Of a DNA stretch of 64,000 bases, positions 1-13,100 are shown in pieces (the stretch's first letter is position 1; every line of letters begins with the position of its first letter). The stretch is from Ridgeia piscesae. Its lineage: Eukaryota > Annelida > Polychaeta > Sabellida > Siboglinidae. The notes beneath the pieces were generated by a model. That model did no database searches. It was given only the letters and a program-made list of their open reading frames with translations, and was not told the origin of the DNA. A program made the position numbers and the translations under genes. The DNA lies in contig JAODUO010000419.1 of NCBI GenBank assembly GCA_025642075.2, positions 505,001-569,000 of the forward strand. Direction: 5' to 3'.

Positions 1-789
1 AATAAGTCAGCCCAGGATTCGGATGAACAACAACAAAATCAACCAATTTAAATGCAACGCCTGAGTTTAATTGGGATTGTGTAGACTTAGGCTATATATG
101 TCTGTGAGGTGTGGAGACGGTAGTAATGACTACGAGGTTACGAGAGAACATGCAAGAATCTTAAGACAAAGAGGTTGCAACGTGGTATGCACGTGCCAGT
201 AACGTGGCTACAACGTTACCACCAAGTTACGAACCAAAGTTCACCTCCCAACACCGTGATGTTATGTGTATGTTTATTGGGAATTAAGGTAGCCGCCACG
301 TTGCTACTATGTTACGGAGCAATAACCAAAATACAAAATCTAAGCAATGTGGTATCAACGTCGTGTCTTTGCTGGCAATGCAGTTAAACTTTGTAAACAT
401 ATTAGCAGGAGTTTTGCCTTTCCGTCTATCTCTTCACGTAAACCATGGCTTTTTATGATTGGCTTTATTTTGCAAACGAGATTAGGTTCTGGCTTAGATG
501 TACGGTTAAGATTTGTTTGAAGGTTAAGGCAAGGTTGTAGATACGTAAAAATGACATTAGGTTTACATGCATTTGTACGTGGAGTATATATGCTCTACAG
601 TTCATAATATTGATCAAGTGACAACGTGATATTGCCGATTGTGTGAGCCGTATAAATATATCTAATGAGTATCCGTAAATTGTGGTATAGCGAACACGTA
701 ATTTCACATCTCCAGAACGGTCACACATGATTTCGTTAACGTCAACAATCAAAATACGTAATGTAACAAACGACAATAAAAAAAACGCG
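1..789. other. No gene recognised (left edge, upstream of ankyrin gene)
   Basis: I see no supported gene here. The open frames at 175-387 (plus) and 465-776 (minus) are short, have no recognisable motif and no codon-use signal, and look like chance. The stretch between the left edge and the CRE-like site at 790 is the likely upstream flank of the ankyrin-repeat gene. Confidence 0.6.
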
Positions 790-797
790 TGACGTCA
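790..797. promoter_or_regulatory. CRE-like palindrome TGACGTCA
   Basis: A perfect CREB/ATF-type palindrome lies 131 bases before the proposed ATG of the ankyrin-repeat gene, where a proximal promoter would be expected. The same octamer occurs 145 bases upstream of the TMX1-like start codon at the other end of the window. Function is inferred from motif and position only. Confidence 0.4.
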
Positions 798-927
798 ATT
801 TTTTTCCCTAAACCGATAGAACAGCTACATTTCTATGCTCTTTGATAATAGCTCAATTTCTAGGATATTGCTACAGCCGCCTGTCGGATAACGTAAGAAC
901 TTGACCGTCGGGGGCGCGTTCGTGAAC

Positions 928-3900
928 ATGGCAGCTCCAACGCCGAGGGATTTGGCTTCAGCCGCTGCTGCGGGGAATCTGGCGGTAGGATAACTTGATA
1001 AGCGGCGATTGTTTTAGATGTACACGACGCTATTGTGTACTCGCGGTAACGGGGGAGTAAAGCTCTTAATTTGTTATGTTCGCGGCTTTGCGTGCCAGAG
1101 CTACGCTCACGAATTACATCACGAGACAAACGCCGACGGAAGGCCGGCCGCTCGACCGCCCGCATCGGTGCATCCCGTACGCGTGCCGTACCTCGACTGC
1201 CTGGCGCGCGCCCAGGCCTCGAGCGTCGAGGAGGTGTTGTCTTGCCGTAACGCAATCTTCACTTGTCAGATGGGCCAAGTAATCACATAATGACATGCCA
1301 CGAGTGGGGGACTCTAGGCCTTACCTGTGTGACTAGACTGTTTTGTCATCTGATATGATCTGTGTAATGTTTACGACGCTCTTAAACTTTGGCGCTTATT
1401 ACCATAATGTTGTGACATCTTAATGTGTCATGTTATAATAAAAATATCCATTCATTCATTCATTCATTCATTCAGTCCGTCCGTCCGTCCGTCCGTCCGT
1501 CCGTCCGTCCGTCCGTCCGTCCGTCCGTCCGTCCGTCCGTCCGTCCGTCCGTCCGTCCGTCCGTCCGTCCGTCCGTCCGTCCGTCCGTCCGTCCGTCCGT
1601 CCGTCCGTCCGTCCGTCCGTCTCGTCCGTCCGTCCGTCCGTCCGTCGTCCGTCCGTCCGTCCGTCCTGTCCGTCCGTCCGTCCGTCCGTCCGTCCGTCCG
1701 TCCGTCCGTCCGTCCGTCCGTCCGTCCGTCCGTCCGTCCGTCCGTCCGTCCGTCCGTCCGTCCGTCCGTCCGTCCGTCCGTCCGTCCGTCCGTCCGTCCG
1801 TCCGTCCGTCCGTCCGTCCGTCCGTCCGTCCGTCCGTCTCTAGTATTTGTGAATATCAGTATACATTTAAAATCAACAATGAATTAGGTAGACCATGGGA
1901 AAAATTTACTTTGTCATGATGAAATTATACTTTTTTCAGAATAAAGATATGAGATTTATGAATAAATGTAATGCCGTAGTTTTTTTTTTTAATCGCCTGT
2001 GGTTATTTCTAGGCCGTGAGGAAACTACTGGCATGCGGAGCCAATGCCAACAGCTGCTCCAAGGATGGCATGACGTCATTGGGGTTAGCCGCCTTCTGGG
2101 GCTATACCGACATCGCCCAAGTTCTTCTCAAACATGGGTATGTCGGGCCAGAACCTCGCACAAGAAGAGGACGTTACCACCAAATTCACGTATATCGATC
2201 GAAACTGACAACTCCATAGTCATTTAAAAAATACCTGTCTATTGTCCTGGAGCCTGACATACGTTCACATTATACCTTTATTGGTTGAGGACACTGACTT
2301 TACATAGCTAATGGTCTGCGGTTCAATGGGTCTTACTTTAGTCTCGATTAACCTACTCTTGCTTGGCTGCGTAACTACGCCGGGAAGACAGTCTGGTCAC
2401 TTATAGGCGGCTTTCGAAAGGTATCCGCGTGAGGGGTTGTATAGTGCTGCCACCTCACGGAGCCTATGTAATCGTGGCTAGCCTTCTACGGCTGATTGAT
2501 CTATGTACACCTTACTACATGGTGTCTTAATTCCTGGTTGTGACACGCGAATAATCTTCTTACTGATTGTGTGAAGTACACTATCAAATGTCAATAGCAA
2601 AGTAACAGGAAATCATTATAGATTTAGTAATTAAAAATATTTACTGGTTGTAAAATAGAATTAATAATTGTTTATTGCATTGTTTAAAGTGCGAGTCGAT
2701 CGATCATTAACTAAGAAATAACACATTTATAAATAAGTCAATCAGAATATCGTGATCATGTGTTATAGTCAAACTATGATAGGCTACTTTCGTTAGTAAC
2801 TGAAATACAGGTGTAGTACCCCAGGAATGTTTGGCAGTATGGAGCCTGACAGGAGAATTATTCTGTTTGCAGTGCTGACATCAACAAAACGAACAAGGGC
2901 ACGATGTGGACCCCCCTCCACTGTGCCTGCTTCCAGTGTCAGGGACCAGTGATACACAAACTAATGGCCTTCAAACCTGACCTACAACTCAAAGACATGC
3001 GTGGAAGGTAGCATATGCGCATTTCACTTGGTATTGAATAATGATTGACTAATATTCAATATCACACTCGAACAGACAAAAACATTTTAATCCTGTTTGT
3101 TTTCTTTAAAAAAAAACAGTGCCAGGAAAAATGCCGTCTTAGAGTCTGTGTACTGTTATATGTATCGATAATCTCAGCAGTCCTCATCATAACATTGTCA
3201 TTGACATTGTCGTCGAGTTAGAAATAAAAATAGAGTTTATAAAAAACAATCACAAATACAGGTCAATGATATTTTCATTTGCAGAACTGCTGCTGATTTT
3301 GCATCTGCTTCAGACTCTATTTGGCCTTTCTTTGCCGGTACGTGACAACTTGTAAACGTATAAGATATAATAGTCTATATTTAACAAGCAATTTTTTTAT
3401 ATTGTCATTATGGGTAATGGCGAACGATGATCTTACGGCATCTGACGGAGGGTTTTGGTGGTGTGTGTGGCGCCACCTTGAGGTATGCTTGGGTAGTTGG
3501 ATCAATCCGCCAGGTGGAGGCACTATACGTATACCGTATGCGCTGATATGAGCGTGCTGTACCTTTTATGATACACTACTTGAAAATAAATCACACCATC
3601 ATATTGGGTTTGACTGAGTAAACTGAGTATAAATAAGTTTTGTATTTTCTTAGCATTATACAGTAAAACTGCACATACCATTGAGACTTCCAAATGCACC
3701 CCACTGGCACTGAGGTTTTCAGCAAGAACATCTAACTGCAGTATTCGCTACGAGACCTCGCTCCAGCAGTATCAGCAGATCGCGCTCTTACCTCCTGTTG
3801 AGCTTTCATCTGCGTGGTACCATTGCATCCCACATTGATGCAGTGTCACAGAAGCTTTGATAAAAGATTATAGACGCTATTGTGCCACATACACTAATCT

Positions 3901-5426
3901 AGATGATGTCAGTGTTGTAGTTTTATGGTACAGATGCAACAGATGTAAGACCACAATAAGGTGCTCATCCGCCATTACCCGTGCGACCAAAGAGTACCCT
4001 TTAAAAGCAGCATTATGCAGGTTGTCTGAATTTCGGTGAGCACATATGTAGTGTGGAGGGATAAGAAATGATGTTTTCGTGCAGCGTGGCATCAGGGCGG
4101 TCAAATTACGACAGCTGTCAGTCGGTGCATTTCTGCGTATTAATACAGTTGTTAATTTTTGCTTGGTGATGTAATCAGGGGCAATCCGTGGGTGGTTCAA
4201 GCAGAAATGGAGGGGTGGAAGGTTCGAAAGAAGTTTGTGGGAGCCTGAGGTATTAAAAGTTCACGAATTTTTCACAGCACTTCTGTTTATGGAGGGTAAA
4301 TATGCTGAGAAATTGTCAATAACAGAGCTCTTCAAGATTAGTAGGAAATGAAGGAAACGTTATAATGGTCGCCTATGGAAAATGCAAATGTGGTCTGACT
4401 CCAACAGCCGTTATTCCGCTGTTTATTACTGAACAGTTTGAGTTGATGAGATAGTGTTAGATTATCTTGAAAGTAACATCACACAAATGGCTTGTATTTA
4501 CAGCTGCTGGTTGCACAAGAACACCGAGATCTCGGCTTATAGGAATGGATATTTTATACAAGGTTTGTTTACTCTTTCACTGTCATTTGGTTTATAGAAG
4601 TTCTCTCGGAATACAACGATATTCTCCTGTAAGGCAAACCAGAAAGCATTTTCAGGAAAATGACAGGTATTTTTGAAAACTAAACATTCATTACATATTT
4701 GACAATCTTCCATACATGAAATAAAATTTAAGGTATAAAAGACAAGATTTATTTGTATCATTGTGTACGCCTAAGGAATTCTCTACCATATGAGGCACTT
4801 AAATGATGCTTACAAATGAGTGGGACATAAAGGGTTAATCCACTTGTAGGATTAATGAGTACTACTTTGTTTTCTTCCATAAACCCAAGACATAATTTGT
4901 AGGTTTCCTTTCTCCTTTGCTGCTTCCTTATTCTACCTGCTAGCTAGAGTTTATCTAAAATAATACTTGCAAAAACACCATGATATGATACCACTTTAAA
5001 GAGTAATTCAAAATGAGATAAATATCTATCTTGAAGAATAATTCGATCTAGATGGAATTAAGCAATGCATATCATTAGAAAATCAAGCTAACAGCATGAA
5101 ATTAATTACCTGTCGATTTTTGTAGATGCCATATGAAACCCCAACTGTTACCAGACCAGGGCATGCTTATTTCCCACGATGCAGTTCGGTCTATGGCCTG
5201 CAATCATCTGCAGGGTCCAGGGATCCTGCACTGGTAAACAGTTTTATCCACAAGGAAACTCACATTTACTCGGAACAGTTTGTTGTTGTTTGTTTCATAG
5301 TTAACATTGCAAGCAAAAGTTTAGATGAATTTAATTATATGAATAATTATTAATAATGGCACACTGTTGTAGTAGAAGGCTTCAACTGTTGTGATGTTTA
5401 AACACTTCTTCATTACACTAAAACTA

Positions 5427-5517
<91 letters not shown>

Positions 5518-5518
5518 G

Positions 5519-5572
<54 letters not shown>

Positions 5573-5577
5573 ATACA

Positions 5578-5608
<31 letters not shown>

Positions 5609-5612
5609 TATG

Positions 5613-5658
<46 letters not shown>

Positions 5659-5780
5659 TGTATAAGAATATATATCTGTGTATGTGTATATATATAAAAC
5701 ACTTCTTCAATTCTAAGAAATATATATATATATATTATATATATATAAATATATATTTATATATTAAAATTTTAATTACA

Positions 5781-5835
<55 letters not shown>

Positions 5836-6007
5836 TATATGTATATACAGTATATATATATATAATATAAACACTTCTTAATTACATTAATATATTAAAT
5901 ATATATTAAAATCGTATGTATATATATATATATATATAATTATATATATATATATACATACAATTTATTATATATTTAATATATTAATATATTAAGATAG
6001 TAGAAGT

Positions 6008-6086
<79 letters not shown>

Positions 6087-6343
6087 ATATATATATAATT
6101 ATAATATATAATTTATTAATTAAGAAGCATTTAAAAATAATAATACATGTAGTATAAAGGTCTTCAAAATCAATGGAATATCAGATGCATCACAAATTCA
6201 CTATGCTTGTTGAAAGTGTAAATGTTTTCTGTAATTTGTGGCAGGAGTTTGCAGCTTTGACCGGCGATGTACTGGCAAATACCAAAGAGGATGTCATCGA
6301 TCCAAATAACAAGTCACTGTCACTGCTAGCCTGGTCTCAGTAA
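928..6343 (+). CDS. Small ankyrin-repeat protein, 7 exons
   Basis: Proposed coding exons: 928-984, 2013-2137, 2873-3007, 3285-3337, 3654-~3796, 5126-5233 and 6245-6343. All phases fit and the total is 239 aa. Exons 1-4 encode ankyrin repeats: AAAAGNLA joins [13 protein letters not shown] across intron 1, then [20 protein letters not shown] and WTPLHCACF follow, and an RTAADFA block ends the array. The last exon ends in SLSLLAWSQ and a TAA stop. Ankyrin repeats are protein-binding scaffolds; I cannot name the orthologue or its partner. The start is the first ATG of a CpG-containing stretch and opens directly into the first repeat helix. The weak point is exon 5: its acceptor (TAG at 3651-3653) is fine, but the only phase-matched donor I find is a poor GTTGAG at 3797, so this exon may end elsewhere or another exon may be missing. 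Intron 1 holds the CCGT array and intron 6 the GT/TA array. Confidence 0.72.
1470..1839. repeat. (CCGT)n tetranucleotide microsatellite, about 370 bp
   Basis: About 90 tandem CCGT units follow a short ATTC run, with a few phase slips near 1621-1670. It lies in intron 1 of the ankyrin-repeat gene, about 170 bases before the exon 2 acceptor. The long SVRPSVRP open frames are a by-product of the repeat and not a protein. Confidence 0.95.
5429..6118. repeat. Compound (GT)n / (TA)n microsatellite block
   Basis: A pure GT run (about 5429-5516) passes into roughly 600 bases of TA-dominated repeats, broken by recurring unique bits. The words ACACTTCTTnAATT or ACACTTCTTCATTAC appear at about 5401, 5698 and 5868, and in inverted form (AGAAGTGT) at about 6003, so the block grew partly by duplicating flanking DNA, once inverted. 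It lies in the last intron of the ankyrin-repeat gene. Confidence 0.95.
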
Positions 6344-6354
6344 TATCAGTTCAA

Positions 6355-6490
6355 CACCATGTAATCAGTGTCACCAATGTTGTTAAAGCACAACCAGAAT
6401 TCTCCATGTAAATAATGTATTAATTACACCATGTAATCAGTGTCACCAATGTTGTTAAAGAACAACCAGAATTCTCCATGTAAATAATGT
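6355..6490. repeat. Two-copy 72-bp tandem duplication
   Basis: The block starting CACCATGTAATCAGTG at 6355 recurs at 6427 with almost no change (one visible substitution, GCACAAC versus GAACAAC). It begins 12 bases after the ankyrin gene's stop codon, so it lies in the 3' UTR. The near identity suggests a recent duplication. Confidence 0.9.
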
Positions 6491-6673
6491 CATTGCCATT
6501 ATTTGGGTGGACAGACTGAAATTTCCACTTGATTATTTTTTAACATAGATGAATTGCAGTATCGTGGTTTTAAAGTGTTAAACTTAATATCATTGTAGGA
6601 TAGTTTACACCTTTATGATAATTTTCCCATTTTAAGTTGTTTAGATGGGCTAAAGCTTCCAGTTGACCATATC

Positions 6674-6679
6674 AATAAA
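6674..6679 (+). terminator. Candidate AATAAA poly(A) signal for the ankyrin gene
   Basis: A canonical AATAAA lies about 330 bases after the stop codon, in AT-rich DNA. It is the first canonical hexamer I noticed after the stop. Usage is inferred. Confidence 0.35.
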
Positions 6680-8015
6680 ATTTGTTATTTGATGTGGCAA
6701 TTTGGCAAGATTTCACCCAAAATGTAGCCGTTTCTGCATCAACTTTATCGAACCACATTTATCTAGAATTCGTTTTAACTTATTTTTGTTGGAAACATGA
6801 AACATTTCAGTTATAAAACAACTTCAGAATATATTCTGTAAGAATTAGCACTTACTATGGAAATGGTTATGGAAACTTGCAAGTTCCAATGCACCTTCCG
6901 CAGATCTTTACCATGTATTGATATCATCAAGATCAACAGATGTCAATTCGAAAAAGGCCCAAAGTAAGGATCAATTCATACAGTCTGTCCAAATCATGGA
7001 GGCGTGAATAATATTTTCCATAACTTCAGAATATGTTGTAGAAAATGTTGGACTACAAGATGTGTCAGAGGTAATTATTCAAAACTATTGGATATACAAA
7101 TGTACGGATGTGGTTTACCTCACATCAGTATTAACTTTAGAGTGCTTTTTATATAAAACATAGTCAGATTGCGTAAATACAGTTTTAGTTTCATTATCAC
7201 TTCCTTTCAACTCCAGTCTTCTGATTCTGGTAAATTCTAAGTCATTTGGATATTGTCCTGGTGATCATTCGTTTTACAAACTGCGTAGTATTTTTGATGT
7301 GTGCATGCCGGCAAGCTTGGCAGAATGACATGGCAATAATATGCAATATATCCAGATGCAGACACATGTACTACAAAGTGATATTATTCAGGTCTACAGA
7401 CACAACGATTGTTTGTTTGTTCAACCTGTTAAATGTGTAACAAGGATACGTGCAGATTTATTGTGTGTATCTTCAATAAAAAATTATGAAAGAAACAATG
7501 TTGTTGTGAATCATCGCTCATAGGGTGGTTGGTTACCAAAAAGTGACTATATTTTGACACCTAAAAAATATTCTCGACTGTCCTAAAAACGAAAGGCAAA
7601 AATAATTAGTTCTGGTATGTGAACGGCCTACTCAGACATGTAACAACGGTAGGTTTCAGGAAAAAACAGTGCATAAAATCAGTGTTCTTATATACATTTT
7701 CGGTTTCTAAAAAATGCAATATCTGAATGTATACAATGACAACTGTACATATATACAGCACTGCTAATTTTCCCTTTGTCAACCATGTTAACGCTTTGCC
7801 AGATAATGAGGAAATTGTATCTGAGGAAATTCTGAAATTTTACACACTGCACAGTGCACTGCAATAATGTCACTGATATGCTGATCAATTTTTTCCAAAA
7901 TCACAGACGTCAGGCTCTTATCAAATGTAAGCATGTGCGCTGCCCGTCAATATTTACCAATCTAAGCACTTTTTTGCATCCGCAGGGTTACATCAACAAA
8001 AATGGCTTCACAACG

Positions 8016-8325
<310 letters not shown>

Positions 8326-9702
8326 CCTGCTATATTGTACTCATTTCACATAAAATAATATTTCCAAATTTCAATGATCATTTCATGTCCATTTTCGGTG
8401 AACGCTGCTTTTTTTGCATTTAGCAAATAGTTAATGCAGTATACACTCTGGTTACATTGACCATCCAGTGACCCATGACAATACTTCCAGTTATCAGAAG
8501 TTAACTCATCATGACCTACGATTTATTGCCAATAAGCCTTCATATTATATGCATACAAACATATTATTTCACCAGCTTGCATTATATAGCAAATGACTTC
8601 GCTAGTCACTACTGCGTCAGCCGTGGGAAAAGCGCAAATATACACCCGTTGCAATTTGAAGATGGATACACGAGTGGTGAGAATTACGTACAATATATAG
8701 TGAATAATTCGTATCTTAAACATTACATGAAAACCACCAAAACATATCAAATGACCGGCAGCCAACGTCATCCCTTTTTTATTGTGAGTGACTTCATTGG
8801 CTGAGGTTAAAAGAGGAGTAAAATAGCAACTGTTATTGTTGTTTACGTTTATGCTATGTATTTTAACAATTGAAATTAGCAAGGTGTATTTCTGGCACTG
8901 TGACCGTAAATGGCTGTTTTTGGCATGGGACCAATCTTGGTCTTTTACACAGGCGTTGGTGGGCGCTGATGTCGTTTTTAGATGATAGCGTCTAAATGGT
9001 ATATTACGGTAGGCGATAAACAGCGAACCCATTTTACGAGACCATTTATGTACATAAATGCGTTCCAGTCAAGGATTAAGCCACAACAAGTGTGGCACGA
9101 CGTATTCAACTCTATAAGCGCATTTTTTGGACTTAAAATACATTTTTTATTCGTACTTATTTAGGTTAACGGTTCAAAGGTCGGATATTTTCGATGTCCG
9201 CCATTTTGTATTAAAAAGCTCTGAGATGGATTTGTAGAGAAGCCTACGGGCGGACACAAGTGATACAGTTGAGGAAGACACAAAAGTAAGGTTTCTACAT
9301 GTATGGATGTAACTGGTTTACGAAACTGCGAAACTATATTGTCAGATACCACAGCATGACCAAGAAAGCGGACTTCATTTATGCAATTTTGAGCGATATT
9401 ATGTGATGAATAGATTCGTATCCAGTGGAACACAACCGTTGTGTGGGATGATGATTAGTAAGGTATTAGCTGTTAGTGGGTTTATTTAATATATACAAGT
9501 GAAGTAATAAATAATACATGTCTCATGATTATGTTATTGCTATTTTAGCATTAAACTATGTTATTAGTTAGTCTTGATCGGTATTATTTATAAACAAAGA
9601 CCTCTTCTGCCATTAATGACCACCGGTCAACTTGCTGACCGTTATTGTCAGTGGTTTCAGAGTTCCTCTACAATTACTCAGTCCACTACAGGTTTCACAT
9701 TT

Positions 9703-9790
9703 ACCCCTTGTGTAGGATCTTTTACTTCCCCCTGGCATAGACATTTTAGAGTCTCTTCCGAAAGATACAGGCACATGTGGCACATAAACG
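9703..9790. repeat. Dispersed repeat copy, related to 30825-30965
   Basis: The words GGATCTTTTACTTCCCC, then TAGACA, TAGAGTCTCTTC, GAAAGA and CAGGCA occur in the same order here and near 30830-30920. A weaker third relative may lie at about 31862-31945. This colinearity marks an interspersed element I cannot name. No terminal repeats or target duplications were found. Confidence 0.55.
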
Positions 9791-10147
9791 AAATTGCATA
9801 CGTTTCAAAACGGCGGAACTGTGAAAACCAAGTTTTGACTAGCTTCAGCTTCAAGCTTATTGATGTAAAAGTACATTACAGCTGTACATGTCAATTTCAT
9901 ACAGTCGAGCACTCTAGTAGCTCTGTGTATGATATGCGTTACATTGATAAAAATCCAATCAGGCTAGCATTATACCTACTGCAGCCACCATTCAACAGAT
10001 ACATTAACAATGGCTTATATTGTAAACAGAACAGTCCTATTATCCGTCCACACTTTGTTTAATTTTACCTCACAACTGTTTGCTGTATTTGTTGGTAGAA
10101 TTGCGAAGGTTCGACTGTAAGCGGCGGTGCTCTTGGCCGGCTGCAGC

Positions 10148-13100
10148 ATGACGAGTCTAGGCGGCCAGTAAGTACACTAAGTATGATACATGTGATATTC
10201 TCAGAAAGTTGTAGTAATTTGAATATCATGTCATCGTGATTCAGGAAACTGTTTCACTAACATTAATTATGTTTTCACAAATCCAATTTTGTTCTTTTGA
10301 AGTCAGTTACTTCATTAACATTAATCTTGTATTATACAATGAAAACTGTCAATGCCAGCAGCCCTTTTACTAATTGTGTCTCATGGAAATAATTTATGCA
10401 CGAACATTGTTGGATTTATGCAGTTTGAAAATGCTTTGCAGATTATGTTTCATGATGGATTTCTCTTAAATTAACTTGTTATCATAGTGAAACGGCCTTC
10501 AAATTGTCAATGTTGACAGAACGCTTTAAATAATCATCTGACTTTATGAACCTTCGGATTACCTTCCTTTATAAATAAAGTTTAATTTGACAAGTTAGAA
10601 ACTTCATAAATCCGCCACAGACTGGCGCACACACAGCTAAATTACTTTGGATGAAAGTTCCCAGAAACAACACAGACTTATCAATGATAAAACATGTATA
10701 GTTCTTCAACAGTTGTAAGCAAATAATAGTTTCTTAGTATTTAATTTGTGTACAAATATCAGTTCATTCTCAGTTTATTATTTCACTGGATATATCTATC
10801 TATGGACTCTCTAGTTCTTTTTAGTGGTGTCATACTTGTATTATTATTCTATATTGTTTTTCTTGTGCCTTTGGTGCTTGCAGAGAAAGATAAATATATC
10901 TAAGTTTTATTATATAAACTGAATACATAGACACATATAAAGTTCTGGTTAAACATATATTTGAAGAGTATTTTGTTATTTCATACAATGGTGAAGGATT
11001 TCATATGCTAAATTGTCCAAACCACATATCACCACGCACTCAGCAATGAATACAAGTGATCAGATACATGCCTATTTTATTCATTTTTTAATTCAAATTG
11101 AATTTTGTTGCGTAGTAAGAGGCCATGAATGTGTTAACATGGATGATGTTATTGTTACTTGGATAATGTGTCATTGTCATTTCAGATATGGCGTTCCACG
11201 AAAAGGAAAAAAACAGGTACTTAGAAATTCTTATATAACTTATGTTGTGCATACTTGTATTTTTTGGGATAATTAAAAAAATAATGGACCATATTCATAA
11301 AATGTGTTAACAAACATTTTATTCACCTGCCTGTCAATATGATAAAGTTAGTATGCAATACATTTTAATTAACAGCACCATTATAAAATGTGAATGGTTT
11401 GCATTTTTTAAGTGTGTATTTCAAAAAGTCTAATGGTGTCTTTAAAGCATTTTACCATAATATCATTGCCCTCTATTTATGTTGCAATTAAAACATTTGA
11501 TTATAATTTCATTGAAGAAAACAGCAGAATGTTTGTCAGTCAGTTTCATATTTATAACAGCCGTTGGCTTCTATTATAATAGCTTGTTTTATGAGACCAA
11601 TTATGTATGACTCAGGGGTTCTTCGGTGAGGAGGTTGATGACACTGATCCAAGCCTCTATTTCAACAGCCAGGCAGTGTTTCGACCAGACAAAGAGGTAG
11701 ATATTTGCAGTAGTTGTTCTGTTCACCATGCACAGTAGAAGTAGAACTTTCCAACTTATCCATAAATAAGTTAACGTAAACTTTGTTCTTGCACCTGTTT
11801 GTTGAATCATGATGTTTTTGCTAAATAATTACACTGAACGTCCAGAAATAATGTATTGTTAGTGGCTTAGTGCAGACACAACAGGAATTTATGTATGGTT
11901 TTAATTATACTGAGTTCTTACTAGCAGAAGATACACTTAAATTCTAGTTTATTCTCATCACAAAATGGCAAGATAGACACAGCTATTGATGTATCAAGAC
12001 AGCATAACTAACTTGACAATAAGAAGACACTTGTATACTAATGTGTGTATACATCAATCTCTATTTACAGATCTTGACGCCCGCTTCGCCTTCAAAGCAG
12101 CTGACAGGTTTTGGTACAACCAGCATTTATGGACAAACTTCAGGTTGGTTTATGTGTTTAATAAGTTTTTATACATATGTATGCATATACATGTGAGATT
12201 TTGTAGCAGCCTTAGAGAACCCGTGTATGCTTTGAATCCATTTGATATTTTCCAGAATTTTTGTTTTGTATGTGTTTAATGAACAAATACCATGAAAGTG
12301 CCATAAGCGCCACCTTGTGGCTTATACCAGTGTTATATAAAATGTCATTATTATTATTATTATCTCTGAGCAATTTTGTCGCTTTATACCCAACTTTCGT
12401 ACAGTAATTACAAGAATGAGTGACCGCTTCATAGTCACCTCGACTTAGTGTTTGGGAATGGGGGACTGTATAACAATGTCTGAATATACCAGTAGTTAGT
12501 AACATACAGTTTTACACAAATATTCTCTCCTTTGCTGTGACATCTGCTTATTGGACATAGCATTATACTGACTAATTTTAAAACTTCATGGATTCCAATC
12601 ATTCTAATCAGGCAGTTTCTATTATAGAAAGTCTTGTTACTATATTTTCAGTTGATACTGATATATTACCATAATTATCATTATTGCATTGTCTCTCAAG
12701 ACAGAAGTCTATCACAATTAGGAGAGAGTGGGGCATAACCGGATGGCACGGGGAGCCTCATAACGAGCGCCTTCTGAGTTCTGACGAATAAAGTTATTGC
12801 GTTAGCCGTGGCTTTCACATAAGACACATAGCTTTATGTAGAGACCCGTCATTTGGACGGGTAAAAACGAATGTGGACGGGTAGAAATATGGTGGATGGG
12901 TTGTGGACGGGTAAAAAATTAAGGAGCAAAAAAAGGTCTTCCAAAACCATAGATATTGTTAGTTATGCCTTGAAAGTGAGTGAAAATGTTGTCACATGTG
13001 TGTTTGTAGTCCATTTCTGGTTATCAGACACATTTAAAAGTTTGTAAACTGGCTTAACAGTTCACATCCATGTGTCCACCAAAACATGTGTGACTGGCAA

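Noticed and set aside
1423..1919. Long SVRPSVRP open frames
   Set aside because: They are translations of the CCGT tetranucleotide array; all frames are open because the repeat has no stop in any frame.
9574..10062. 162-codon plus-strand open frame just before CNOT2
   Set aside because: It overlaps a dispersed repeat copy, has no motif or coding-like codon use, and the CNOT2 exon 1 region follows with its own start.
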